Under the pieces are notes generated by a model. It saw only the letters and a program-made list of their open reading frames with translations. It ran no database searches and was not told where the DNA came from. From positions 682,001 through 746,000 of the forward strand of contig JAPFFF010000010.1 of NCBI GenBank assembly GCA_039105265.1: a DNA stretch of 64,000 nucleotides, read 5' to 3'. Shown here one piece after another: positions 9,367-21,957 of the stretch (positions are counted from its first letter, which is position 1; each line of letters opens with the position of its first letter). A program made the translations under genes and the position numbers. Source of the DNA: Tritrichomonas musculus (Eukaryota > Parabasalia > Tritrichomonadida > Tritrichomonadidae).

Positions 9367-10791
9367 ATGAAAGCATATCAGATATCAGATTACAAAATAA
9401 ATATAAAAGATTATAAAATTCTCAAAGAGCTGAATCGAGGCGGATTTGGCATTGTTTATAAAATTCGAAACAAAAGTACGAATGAAACACTCGCAGCGAA
9501 AGTTATTCTTTCAGGCAATTCAGAAAAGATGAAGAAAATGATTGAGCGAGAGATCAATATTATGATCAAAGTTGCCCATCAAACAATCATCAAGTTCCGC
9601 GGTTTTTCACTTGAAGATTTTTCAGAAAACCAAAATGTGACGATCATCATGGATTTGCCGAAGAGAGGCTCACTTTCTGACATTCTTAAACTGATTAGTC
9701 GAGGTTTAACACCGGAAGAATATGACAACACGACTCGTCAAAATATTCATCGATCTTAAACCTGACAACATTTTGATTGATGAATATTTTCATCCACACA
9801 TTTCAGATTTCGGTAGGACATTCGAAAGAGCAGACGACATTTGGTGGCACTGTTGAATACATGGCTCCTGAAATCATAAGAAATCAACCTTATGATGGAA
9901 AAGTTGATGTTTATTCATTCGGAATCATCATGTATCAAGTGATTGGAAAATGCGTGGCATATCCACTTTTAGAGAACAAAAAAATGCAAATGTATCAATT
10001 CCAACAAAAAGTTGCAGAAGAAAACTATCGTCCTCATTTTGATGTTGATTTTAATGCATCACATAAATTGAAAGAATTGATTGAAAAATGTTGGTCTGAA
10101 AAACCTGAAGATCGACCAATAATCTTGCTTATAATCAAAAATATTCAGTTTATGGCCTTTACACAACTGAAGAAAAAGAAGATGCAGCAGAAGATGAATT
10201 CGGTGATAAATATTTTTTAAAAGACGTTGATTTTAATAAAATTGTTGCTTATACAAATGAAATAACAAAAACTAAGCAAGATACTAATATAATTTTTTTG
10301 AATTCAAAACTTGAAACAAATCAAAGAACAAGCAAACAAATTTTCAGAGCAAAGTCAAAAGATATCTGAATTAACTAAAAAAATTGAAGAACAAAATAAA
10401 CTAATTTCTAAACAACATGATAAAATTCATAATTTGAAAGATGTAATGAAAAAAATGATCAAACAAAAAACTAAACAAGATCAACATATTAAAGAATTGG
10501 AAGGACAAGTTGATGAACAAAAGAAATTATTACAGAATGTTATTGATAATAATGATCAAATAATTCAAGGACAAAATAAACAATTTCATGAATTGCAAGA
10601 TCTAAGTAAATAATTAATCACAATAAATGAAGAGCAAAGTCGAAGGATTGAGAAATTAGAAGATCAAATAAAAATGGAAAATAATGAAAAAACGAAAGAA
10701 ATAAAAAAACCCTCAAAAAACGAAATACCAACAATAATTTTTTTTTGGTATTTTTTCCATTATTTTATATAGTTTCAGCAAATATTTTATT
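9367..10791 (+). pseudogene. TKL-type kinase with coiled-coil tail, multiply broken
   Basis: The N-lobe starts at ATG 9367 and carries a glycine loop NRGGFG (residues 23-28) and the AAK lysine at residue 45. The frame fails near 9755 at the catalytic loop: the DNA for IIHRDLKPDNILID is present but lacks two bases after CATCGA. The segment normally preceding it (about 15 residues containing MxYLH) is also deleted. A second shift occurs just after DFG near 9812. The C-lobe follows (GHSKEQTTFGGTVEYMAPEI, CWSEKPEDRP), with another shift near 10110 and an in-frame TAA near 10611 inside a Gln/Lys-rich coiled coil (10311-10720). The last open stretch ends at 10791 in a T-rich tract. With four or more breaks this is an old pseudogene. 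The kinase plus coiled-coil layout is common in trichomonads. Confidence 0.85.
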
Positions 10792-11420
10792 TGATTCCAG
10801 CCCGTATTTTATATAATTTCAACCAGTTTTTTTTTTAATTTAGCTAATATTTTATATAATTTCAATCAATATTTTTTGATATTTCAATCAATATTTTATA
10901 AAATCTCAACCAATATTTTATGATATTTAGACTAAGGGTTCACCCAATTCCAATAACAGAATTAATAAAGTTTAAGCAAATATTTTATGAAATTCCTACC
11001 TATGTTTTATATGATTTCAACCAATAATTTTTGAAATTTCAACTAGCTTTTATATAATTTCAACTAATGTTTTATATAATTTCAACCAATACTTCATAAA
11101 ATTTGAATTAGTGTTTTATGAAATTTCCACAAATATTTAATGCAATTTTTGCAAATCTTTATGAAATTTCAACCAATATTTTGTAAAATTTCGTTTATTA
11201 TCTTTATGGAATTCTTGCTAGTATTTTATTATATTTCAACAACTAATATTTTATGATATTTTGATTTTGATATTTCATTCAATTCTAAAAAAATATTTCA
11301 TGATATTTTAATAAATATTTTTCTCAAATTTTAACAAATGTTTTGATATAGTTTATGAAAATATTTTATGAAATTTAGACATATATTTTCATTGAATTTA
11401 AATATTTACTTTTTCCAAAA
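10742..11420. repeat. degenerate AT-rich minisatellite (about 22-24 bp unit)
   Basis: Around 25 diverged copies of a unit close to ATTTTATATAATTTCAACCA follow each other, with spacing varying between about 20 and 26 bp. Copies drift too far for an exact count. It starts inside the decayed 3' end of the kinase pseudogene and ends shortly before the foldback element. Confidence 0.6.
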
Positions 11421-11595
11421 TTTTGCATTACCGAAAAAATTTCAGAATGTATTGACTATATTTTAATAAATCGTTCAATATTGAATAAACTCATATAGAA
11501 TAATTCAGTTTTAGAATTATGTTTTTATTAAGGAAAAAATTTAACTTTTTTTTTTTTTTTTTTTTAACAAAACAAAAGTGAAAAAATGACATATA

Positions 11596-13227
11596 ACGTA
11601 TTTCCAGAAATGCGCAAAAAATATACATTTTTCCAGAAATGTGTAAAAAATAAACGTTCGTTTTTTGTAAATGTTTTATTGTTTTTTAATTTTTCAAAAT
11701 GCCTATTTATTTTCAATTGTTTTAATTATGATACTTAATAAATACATGCTCATATGAAATACATTAACCATTTATTTCACTGATTGATGTTCTTTATACG
11801 GAAAAACAAGAAATTTTTATTTTTATTTTTATTATAATAATTTTGACAAAATTTATTATCGCTCTGACTGATAAGCTTTAAAGTTGTATAATATGATTTT
11901 ATGAGGTTTAACTATTATTTATTAAAGAGTTGAGTTAGGGTCTTAAATGACGCATTGAAAAAAAAAGAAAAACAAATTTTACTGTTTGTTCATGAAGGAT
12001 TATTAAAGTAAATCGTTTTTAAATCATTCCAACTTTTTAAACAATGTGTAAACAATTGTTTTGCTAATCAACTAGATTAAATTCTTAGAGTGTCAAGAAA
12101 AATTATGATGATCATTTATCCGAATGATCATTTTTTCTCCATGCATTTATTAAATTCAAGCATAATAATTTAAATCAGCAACGAGATTTAAATAAATATT
12201 TATTAGCTATTTTTAATTGGAATATCAAGAAAAGCATAAATTCCCAAAAAATGACTAAAAATTCTTTAAAATTAAAAAAAAATATAATTATATTTGTTTA
12301 TTAGGACCTTTATTGGCAATAAATGTATAATACTCAATGCAATTAAAATATTAATTATGGCGTTTTGTTTAAGTAATGGTTCAATAATGATTTTTACTGA
12401 TTTTAATAGTTGACTTTTTGAATACTATTGAATTTTTTATTTATATAGAAAAAACTTCATTTATGATGCGTTACAATGTTTTTACCTTTCTCAAATTTAT
12501 TTTTTCGTGATATATTTTAGAATATAAAATTTGATATTATATATTTTTCACAATACTACAAAAATTTTAAAATGATCAATAATTGTCTTAGTTATATTTA
12601 TTTTCAGAAAAAATACAATATATATTTGATTTAATTACCTGATTATTGATCGAATTATTATGCTTGAATTTAATAAATGCATGGAGAAAAAATGATCATT
12701 CGGATAAATGATCATCATAATTTTTCTTGACACTCTAAGAATTTAATCTAGTTGATTAGCAAAACAATTGTTTACACATTGTTTAAAAAGTTGGAATGAT
12801 TTAAAAACGATTTACTTTAATAATCCTTCATGAACAAACAGTAAAATTTGTTTTTCTTTTTTTTTCAATGCGTCATTTAAGACCCTAACTCAACTCTTTA
12901 ATAAATAATAGTTAAACCTCATAAAATCATATTATACAACTTTAAAGCTTATCAGTCAGAGCGATAATAAATTTTGTCAAAATTATTATAATAAAAATAA
13001 AAATAAAAATTTCTTGTTTTTCCGTATAAAGAACATCAATCAGTGAAATAAATGGTTAATGTATTTCATATGAGCATGTATTTATTAAGTATCATAATTA
13101 AAACAATTGAAAATAAATAGGCATTTTGAAAAATTAAAAAACAATAAAACATTTACAAAAAACGAACGTTTATTTTTTACACATTTCTGGAAAAATGTAT
13201 ATTTTTTGCGCATTTCTGGAAATACGT
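11596..13227. mobile_element. foldback element with 575-bp terminal inverted repeats
   Basis: The left arm (11596-12170) and right arm (12653-13227) are equal in length and matched wherever I compared them base by base, including homopolymer lengths. They flank a 482-bp AT-rich loop without coding potential. The ends read ACGTATTTCC...GGAAATACGT and lie next to TA on both sides (11594-11595 and 13228-13229), compatible with a TA target duplication. Terminal ACGT and TA flanks are shared with the pogo-like element at 35748-37972, so it may be a non-autonomous relative. That link is an inference. Confidence 0.85.
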
Positions 13228-14525
13228 TATATAACGTTTATCATTTAATTCTAGGATGTTAATTTCTTGTTCATTCAATAAATAAAAGGTGAATAAAGAA
13301 AAAGATAAAATAAAAACAAAAATACATGAAAATATTAATGGATTTGATTGAAAGACACCTCCATCATGAATGAATAAATACCCCGTTTTCTTATAGTCGT
13401 TGCAGATTTGCAGAAAAGTGACGTTTTAATTCAATTTTTACAATTAAAATTAGAGGTGCCAAAAAAAAAAAATCTACTGAATTTTTTCTTTTTAAACAAA
13501 GATATCATGCAGTATTCATCATGTAAAAGTTGTATTTTAAACATAATTTGAAAATTTTCTACAGTTTTTTAGATATCAACTTAATAATATTATTATTGAT
13601 TTCGATGTCATTACATTAAATTACTTTATTTAAATGTTTTTATATATATATGTACTTTTTTAAAGCAGAAACATATATAATAATTAGAAAATTATTTTTA
13701 TAAAAAAAGATAAAAGAAAATAATGTTTTATTTTCAAACATTCAATTAATCAAACACATTTATCTAATTCTATCAACTGCCTCTTGCTATATAAAAAATA
13801 TTAATATATAATATTAATTATATATTTTTAAATTAACAATTAGAAAAATTCGAAAACTACATGTGCATTGAAAAAAATAATTTTTTATATATTTTGATTC
13901 ATCTCATAAACGTATTTTATTTGAAATTTAATTCAAATAATTCATATAACGTGCTTTCAATAGACCCAGAGCATTTCAGTAGACCTGGAGCAATGTCAAT
14001 TTTGCATAAATTGGCCATAATTTGATCGTTTTTTAATAAAAAAGAAAACCAAATATGATCTGAAATTTTTTTATTTTTCACATGGGGTGGAAAGCACACA
14101 TTATTTTGATATCATTATAATTAAATTATTTAAAAATAGTAAGTATTTGATAATAAATATATATGCTAAATATAGGGGCTAAATTTTCTACAGATTTCTA
14201 AAAAAACTTTTAACATTAAGAGTACAATTTTTATTCAAAAAGCTTATCTGCTTAGATTTTATCTCAATTTCTTTTATGTCACTAGATTTTTGAAAGAAAA
14301 AATTGAATGAAAGAATGATAAAAATGCATTATTATTTCAAAAACGTTAGAAGATTTTGGATTCATATTTTTTAAAAATCTTAATTGTCCCTATTAAAAAA
14401 TAATTTTATATTTTTTTTCGATTCGTTCTCACTTGTAAAAATTATTTATTTTCAATACTTTAAACGATCAAAATACGAATATTTTTAATTCAAATAAATT
14501 TTATACGTTATTTCTTGGAAAAAAT

Positions 14526-14559
<34 letters not shown>

Positions 14560-14961
14560 GATTATTTTCAACAGAAAAATTGATGTCAGATTCCAATATT
14601 GCCCTTCGGAGGTTTTAAAAATTACGTTCGTTTTAAACTTTTTCAATAAAATAGACCACGAAAAAAAATCAATTACGTTTTACGATTACGTCTACGTGAA
14701 AATAATTAGAATACGACTTTTTTAGAAAAAGTTAGTAAAAAGGCGCCTTTGAAAAATAAAAATATTTATCTTTAAATATAAATATTTTATCCTTTCAAAT
14801 TTGAGAGCTCTAGCTTAGAGGTTAAATTAATTATCATCAAATATTAAATAAAATAATTAAATTGTATGAAAAATAATAAAAACAAAATTTAGTGTTACGG
14901 GTCTATTGAAATGGAATGTCAATTGAAGATTATTTAGCAAAAATTGAATAAAAAAAGTATA
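13228..14961. other. AT-rich intergenic region, no gene seen
   Basis: It contains a 29-base A-run (14530-14558) and a weak inverted pair, CATTTCAGTAGACC near 13972 and GGTCTATTGAAATG near 14899, that might be the worn ends of another element about 940 bp long. Short open frames here have no recognisable similarity. Confidence 0.4.
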
Positions 14962-15325
14962 AACTCTGTCCAAAAATGTTCGACTTAACGTACACATAAA
15001 CCGCATTTTCCACTGAAAATTGACTAAAAAAACGATAAAGTGTCGAAAATTTCTTTTTTCTCTCAAAGTAATGTATTCAATTTTTCAGAAGTTTATTTTT
15101 ATAATTATCCTTTCAGCAAGCTATTTTTATATAAGGAGCCCTGGTTTTTGAAAAAAATAGCCACGCCCTTAAGAGGAATTACAACTTTCTTTGGGACATG
15201 CGCAACTCTCAGAAAAAAGAGCTTTGGAAAAAACCTTCGAATCACCTTAAAGGTGCATGAGAAAAAAAAATGATAATTTGAATACTCTCTCAAAATTCAA
15301 TTGTCGAACATTTTTGGACTGAGTT
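14962..15325. mobile_element. mariner-like short element (TIRs AACTC..., TA duplication)
   Basis: Left end AACTCTGTCCAAAAATGTTC and right end (reverse complement) AACTCAGTCCAAAAATGTTC match at all but one of 20 positions, and the match extends to GAC. TA flanks both ends (14960-14961 and 15326-15327), the target duplication typical of Tc1/mariner elements. The 364-bp interior has small open frames on both strands but no transposase signature, so it is called a non-autonomous element. Confidence 0.85.
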
Positions 15326-16990
15326 TAAAAAGTTTTAATTTAATGTAATTTCTCAGAAATATATTGAATAATTTGAATTTTAGGTTTTTTATATTAATTT
15401 ATCTTATGAAAACATAAATATAATTGATATATTATTTAGCTATTTGGAAATATAATATAAAATATTAGCATTTAAATATTTAATCATTTTAAAAAAAGGA
15501 CTGCGTAAAAGATATTTATTTTTATGGATTAATATTTCTCTCTTTACTATATTTATTGTCTGCTCTAATCGTATATAAGAATTATAATGATTCACACTAT
15601 ATATTTGAAGACTTTTAGAAATTTTACTATACATAAAAAGTCGAAATCATAACAAAATATACGTTGCAACTTTTTGATCAATAGTAAATAATTCAAAAAT
15701 TTTAATAAAATCTCTAACTTTTATTAAATAAATAAAAAATAAAATATAGTAACAATTTAATATTTTATTATGTCTATAATTATAGATTTTATTTTCAAAT
15801 TATAACAAAATAATATTTAAAATAAAGTAAAATAAATAAAAACAATAGTTTGAATAGTTCTCAAAAGTTTTTTATTTATTTGAATTTTTTTTTGAATGGA
15901 ATCTTGATCGTTTAACATCTCTATTGAAAATATCTCAAAAAATACTGAATTCTATCAATATATTTACAAACCTTGCTCTCAATATTTATTCAATTTGAGG
16001 CAGGCTCTCAAATTATAATTGAACTATAAGATAAATATTAAACATGATCATCAATTTTATGGATTCCAGCAAGCTTAGATATGAATTGATTTTAAATATT
16101 ATATTAATTATTATTTTTACAATTCACATTGTTGATTAAATGTACAAGATTATTTAAATAATATTAATATACCATCAAGAAAAATTTGAAAAATTAGAAA
16201 ATTTGGAAAGAAAAAATTGAGAGTTAAAAGATTTGAATAATCATTCAAATATATAAGTAAAAAAGCAATTCTATCTAACTAACATAAACAAATTATAGAG
16301 ATATTTTAGGTTGTATAACTATTATATATTATTTTAAACTATATATATACATATATAAAATATAAATTAATTATACTAAGAGTTTTTAAGTTAAAAATAA
16401 TTTATATATCGTAAAACATTCAAATTTTTGTAAAAATTTTAATTCAATTAAAAGAAAAAATTTTTATTGAAAACAAAATATCAAAATAATTTTTTTTCAT
16501 ATATATATATATATATATAAAAGTGATTACTTTTTTGATTCGATTATTTGAAGTTCAATAAACTGACCCAAATCCCCTTTTTGAATCAAATAATAATATG
16601 TATTCACTTTTTGATAGAGTAGTATGGAGATATATAAAAAAAATTATGTAATAAAATTACGAGGATGTTGTAATTATTAACAAAAAACTTTGTCATGCTA
16701 TCCAATTTATTTTCAGATAACAATAAAAATATAATGATTATTTTTTGAATACTTTATTATATTTTTATCAATTATATCAAAATACCCAATATAACGAAAT
16801 TATATCACACACTAAATTATTGTTGATTTATGATAATTACAAGAAATTGGTTGAGCATTCAAAAATTCTCACTCATTTTCAATTGAAATTTTTATGAAGT
16901 GAAAATTTTTTTTAAAAAACTTTTTGTAAAAATAAATGGTCATCTAATAAATTAGATTTTACATTTTAAAGATTTGCAAATCTCAATCGA
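15326..16990. other. AT-rich intergenic region upstream of a Myb gene
   Basis: No gene or RNA is recognisable. A short AT dinucleotide tract lies at about 16499-16519. The last few hundred bases presumably include the promoter of the Myb gene starting at 16991, but no element stands out clearly enough to call. Confidence 0.4.
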
Positions 16991-18004
16991 ATGATAAATA
17001 ACATAATATACCCAAATAGTCTAAAAAGTGATTCAAATTTCCAAGTACCTGTTTTCCTCACGTTTCCAACTTTTAGTTATATCACTCCATTTCCTCCATA
17101 TTACGGTATAATTAATACAGCAATAGGAAACCAAAGTTGTATGGTTCCGAACAATTTATACCAAAATAATCAACTTTTATCATTAGAAATTCCAAACCAA
17201 GTAAAAGAAAACTTAATTTCAAAAATGATGAGCACGAATATAAACTTGAATTCTACACCTGATACAAATGACGATAAAGACAAAAGCAATCAGAATGATT
17301 CTTCATCATTAATTCAAAATAATATGATAAATAGTTATAGCAGCCTCAATAATTTTTGTTTTAATCCTCCATTCGATTCACAAATTGATTCTGGTAAAAA
17401 ATCTTTTCGAACTCACTTTACAAAAGATGAAGATGAAAAAATAAGGGAATTAGTTAAAAAATTCGGTACAAAAAATTGGCCTGTTGTTGCAGCTTTCATG
17501 AAGGGAAGAACTGCCAAACAATGTCGTGATAGATATTCAAATTATCTTATTCCTGGAATCTTTCAAGGCGAATGGTCCAAAGAAGAAGATGAATTGCTCA
17601 TTAAGTTGTATAAAGAAATTGGTTCAAAATGGTCAGTCATTCAAAATTATTTTCCAAAAAGAAGCTCAAATTCCATTAAAAATCGTTGGCACTATTTCCT
17701 ATGCAAAAAATACAATTTTGAACTGGAAAATGAAAATGAAAAAGATAATGAAAAAGATAAAAAAGAGGATGGTGAAAAAGAAAAAGAATCTGAAATTAAT
17801 GAAATTGATAATTTATTAGAAATAAATGATGGAGAATCCCAAAATAAGCACAAACATAATGAAAATAGTGTTTTGTCCAATAAAGATGATATATGTAAAG
17901 TAAATACTATTGAAGGTATTAAAAATCAAAGCGAAAACGTGTTTGAAATAGATATAATACCAAATTTAAACTTAAACGAAGATGAATGGACATTATTTAA
18001 TTGA
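16991..18004 (+). CDS. two-repeat Myb-type DNA-binding protein
   Basis: A 337-residue intact protein. Residues 140-187 form a first Myb repeat (FTKDEDEKIRELVKKFG, NWPVVAAFM, RTAKQCRDRYSNYL) in which the first and third tryptophans are F143 and Y182. Residues 193-238 form a second repeat with W195, W214 and W233 (EWSKEEDELLIKL, RSSNSIKNRW). The pair is typical of trichomonad R2R3-like Myb regulators, which bind promoter elements in the nucleus. The N-terminal 135 residues are Asn/Ser-rich. The C-terminal part has a Lys/Glu tract (about 245-275) and ends with an acidic patch, DEDEW-like, that also resembles the end of the Myb protein at 26999. A degenerate copy of part of this gene lies downstream at 18300. 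Confidence 0.93.
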   Translation: MINNIIYPNSLKSDSNFQVPVFLTFPTFSYITPFPPYYGIINTAIGNQSCMVPNNLYQNNQLLSLEIPNQVKENLISKMMSTNINLNSTPDTNDDKDKSNQNDSSSLIQNNMINSYSSLNNFCFNPPFDSQIDSGKKSFRTHFTKDEDEKIRELVKKFGTKNWPVVAAFMKGRTAKQCRDRYSNYLIPGIFQGEWSKEEDELLIKLYKEIGSKWSVIQNYFPKRSSNSIKNRWHYFLCKKYNFELENENEKDNEKDKKEDGEKEKESEINEIDNLLEINDGESQNKHKHNENSVLSNKDDICKVNTIEGIKNQSENVFEIDIIPNLNLNEDEWTLFN

Positions 18005-18299
18005 TTATCAATCGAAAAAATGTAAATCATTAGCTTTTTTTATATTTTAAAGAAGTTCATGGTTTAAATAAATTTATTTTAAAAGTATCATTATATGTTT
18101 CTTTTGATTATTTTACAAATAAATTTATTCATTGTTTACGACAATTTTATGTGCAACGTTTATAACATTTCAATGGACATTGAAATATTGAATTGTTCTT
18201 CTTTTTGAATATTTTATAAAATAGTATCTTTTAAAAAGTCGCAATTCCCTCAGTTTTTCAATTTTATAACTTTCTTCTCCTTTCAAATTTTTTTTTTTT

Positions 18300-18410
18300 T
18301 GACGATAAAGACAAAAGCAATCTCTATCCAAATACAGTAAGTTAAATTAACTGATACTGCTCTCAATAACCTGATACTAGTTTTGAGAACACCATTCAAT
18401 ATTTCTGAAT
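18300..18410 (+). pseudogene. fragment of a duplicated Myb gene
   Basis: The 23 bases at 18300-18322 (starting TGACGATAAAGAC) are identical to 17269-17291 inside the upstream Myb coding sequence. After a gap, weaker matches follow in the same order (CTCAATAA and ACCATTCAATA-like). The fragment starts directly after a T-run and cannot encode a Myb repeat. It is a tandem-duplication scar. Confidence 0.6.
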
Positions 18411-20660
18411 TTTACGTTTTTTTTATTTCTTTGTCATTGAAATAATATTTTAATTCTAAGGAAGAAAAAAAAAAGAAATTCAGAGAACAAAGTTTTGGTG
18501 AAACATAGATTTTTTAGGCGATATTCATTAATAAATATGAAAGAAAAATAGGTATCCCAAAATCGCCCAAAAAATAAAAAACATTGGCAAAACTTTTTCA
18601 GAGGAATTTTTTTTTTTGAGATTTACTTAAAAGAGTTAGTCAAAAAAAATAGTTTTAAGTGTTTTCTGGGCTTGTACCCTCATGTAAATGGTAATATTAT
18701 AAAATACTGAAATAACTTCTTATTTAATTATAATATTTTTTTTTAATTGAAATTTTTATAGTAAAATGTACATCTTGCCTTTATTATATGAATATATAAT
18801 GAAAATATATCAAATTCGTGTAACTTTCCATTATAAATGATAATACTAAATCATTATATCTAATACATTTATTAATAAATGTATTTAAATACATGCAATA
18901 TAAAAACAGGTAAAAGGCATTTAAAAAACATAAATATTGCTATTTCATAGATTTTACGAAAAACAATTTGAAAATAAGGACAGAAAATAGATGGCTATTT
19001 TTTTCTTTAACAAAACTTGATGAAAGCTAAATAAATAAAATAAAATTATTAGTTTTTTGTAATATCTTATGGTTCACTAAACTGATATCTATTGCCAATT
19101 TTTTACCAATGTTCAATGATTGGAAAAATGTTTTCATGAACTGATTCCGAATGATAATAGTCTTCATTTATGCTACATAATAGTTGCTCATTGTTTTAAC
19201 GATTTAGTTTCATGTTCATTCAAGGATTGGTGCTGAAAAATTTGAAATATCTTTTTTTTTAAAAAGCTCTTTTTCATAAAAACGAATGCAAAAGAGATCA
19301 AACCAATTTTGATTCATCATCGTTATTTGACAATAAATCAATATTTTAATATAATTTCCATATAATCTTAGTATTCTTGATTTAACACCACTTTTTTAAA
19401 ATCCCGCCAAATATATAAAATGATCGAAAAAACACAGTCAAACAAAAAATTAATAATCTTGATGCAGTGTTATTTCCTACATTTTGTTTCTTATATGACA
19501 AAACAAAATATAGGTTAAGTATTTGATATTCTTCAAGAAATCGATGATTTTGAAATCATTATAAAAGCACGAATAAAATTGTATTGAGTAGTAATGAATT
19601 AATTATAATCAAAATATATCAATATACATCATGTAATGAAGTTTATTATTATGGTTTTTTTTTTATGAATTTGTATTTTTCAACATTAGATATAATTAAC
19701 ATATTTTGAGCTATTTTTGAATTAACTATTTATATAAATATAATATTAAATATAAATAATATTTATAAAGTATAATGATCTAAAAATGTTTATTCATGAA
19801 GAAATAAGCGAAAATAAATATGAAAACGATTATTTTTAATTCAATTTATAAATTTTTATTTTTAAAAAAGTTAAGTGTTCTCCTTTCCAAACCGACGTTC
19901 TCGTCCCAAACCGACTCTACTATAAATAGATATTCATATAGATCAGAAATAATATAAAATTAATATCAAAAAAAGGTTTTGAAAAATGATAGTATATGGT
20001 TAACTATTTTCTTTTTTTTAATTGTTAACAAAAATAGTAAACGAACTATCCAAATTGGAGCGCGAAATGGGTAATTCAATGCTTTTTAAAAGATTTATTA
20101 TATAAAAAACAAAAACAAAAAATATAATATAAATGAAAATCTATGAACCATTTTTGTTCTTCCAAAAGATTAATCGCATTTTTATTAACGTAACATTTTA
20201 ACGTAACTTTTTATAAACTCAAAAGTTTTGATGTAAATCAGTTTTTTATATTTAAAACAATATTTTTCATTAAATCTTGCTAATTATGATCAAAAAACTA
20301 TGTTATCGCAGATATAAATATTTCCATTTTTCATTAACTCTTGTAAATATCTCCATTTTCTTTTCGAATTTTCAAATAAAGATGATGATTTTTATCGGAT
20401 ATGATATTTATTGTTTCAAACTCATTAATCTTTGCATGGCCATATAATGAACAACCCTACGATTGAACTTTTATCCAAGGCGTATTCATTTCTATTATTA
20501 TAACAAAAAAATATATCGTTCTTAGTTAAATACAAAAAGTTAAATTAAATACTTTACAAATTATATCAAAACTTTTACAATGCTTTTTATTTAACATGTG
20601 TTTATTTTTTAAACTTTAAAGATAATTCGGATATTTAATATAAGATTTGCTTTTTAATAA
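18411..20660. other. AT-rich intergenic region, no gene seen
   Basis: I found no open frame of note, no RNA gene and no clear element ends. A short direct repeat of CCAAACCGAC occurs near 19890-19915. Confidence 0.45.
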
Positions 20661-20668
20661 GGATTGAC

Positions 20669-21490
20669 CAGGGTTGTGTATCGATCCTCTCCGGTAGCGG
20701 TTATTTTTCCGGTAAAATATCGATATTACCGGCTCTAACCGCCGGTAACGGTATATATCGATAAAAAACCGAAGTATCGATACAAAAATGGAAAATTTGT
20801 ATCGAACGTCAGGTTTTTTGCCGGTATTTTTTTTTACAAAAATTGTATCTGATTCACTAAAATTTCAATGACAAAAGGCCAATTAAATTATAAAATTTTT
20901 GAAATTTTGATGAATAATGCTGTTTCTCTTTAATTAGATATTTTATAACAAATAGTCATTGTAATGATTGAATAATCAATGGTTTTTGTAAAACCATATA
21001 TTTAATCATTTTTATTTCAATTTCTATTTGCAGATGAATACAGCATTTCAGAATTATTGTTATTAATTATTAATTTGAAAGAGTACATAAAATATAAAAA
21101 TTTTATTGTTTATAATGTAAATAATGATATCGAAAATTTTGATTGTTTATTGAAGATGGATATGATGAGATTTCTGAAGAAGAAATATAATAATATACTT
21201 TTTATAAACGAGTAATTATATTTATAATTAAAATATTTATTTAAAATTAAATAATCAAATGTTTTAATATTTTTTTCTATTATTTATTAATAAAATTTAT
21301 ATTTCAAAATACCGTATCGATACTGATAAAAAGTATTATAAAGTACTTTTTTAATAACCGTTGATACTCTAAAAATACCGAAGCCTTTTGTATCGAAACA
21401 AAAAAATACCGAGCAAAAAAGTATCGATATTTACCGAATACCGATACTTTTTCGGTAACCAGTATTTAGTCGTATCGATAAACAACGCTG
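20669..21490. mobile_element. hAT-type non-autonomous element with 8-bp target duplication
   Basis: The ends read CAGGGTTGTGTATCGAT on the left and, reverse-complemented, CAGCGTTGTTTATCGATAC on the right. The 8-bp sequence GGATTGAC flanks both ends exactly (20661-20668 and 21491-21498), which is diagnostic of hAT transposition. Subterminal regions are packed with TATCGATA and ACCGGTA motifs, probable transposase binding sites. The 822-bp interior has no transposase. Relatives with CAGGGNTGCTTATCGAT ends lie at 43299 and 60601. Confidence 0.93.
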
Positions 21491-21498
21491 GGATTGAC

Positions 21499-21957
21499 TT
21501 TTTTTCTTGAATGATTTTTTTTTTCTTGCATCCATCCAAACAATGATGATTATCAGAATCAAGATCACCTTGCTGATTTACTATCAAAAAGATTCAAACG
21601 AAAAAAGTGATATAATAAATAATGAAGGTGATTTATCTGATGACTATCAGGAGGATTCAAAAAAAAAAAAAAAAAAAAACTATAGTTTCATACAAAATTT
21701 CTGAATTAACTCAAATGAATCATTTCCAACATTTAGGATAAATTATATTGTCCTATTATATTAATTCATCCTATTAAATTGAAAATGAATACATTACATC
21801 TTATGATAATTCAAGAAGGAAGAACAACAAATGCATAAATCTTGGAAAAAAAAATAATGATAACTTATTGAAAATTCTTTATTCTATGAAGTTAATGAAT
21901 ATAAAATGTATTTTTTTCTTTTATCTTTTTTATTTAATAAGTATATTTTGAAATAAC
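21499..21957. other. AT-rich intergenic stretch
   Basis: Short open frames on the plus strand (about 21507-21704) encode a Lys/Asp-rich peptide ending in an A-run. There is no recognisable domain, and it is considered non-coding. Confidence 0.4.

Noticed and set aside
15040-15293. Opposed open frames inside the 14962-15325 element
   Set aside because: They exist on both strands, contain no transposase motif and are explained by the short length and composition of the element.
17526-17880. Overlapping frames within the first Myb gene
   Set aside because: Shadows of the Myb repeats and of the Lys/Glu-rich tract.
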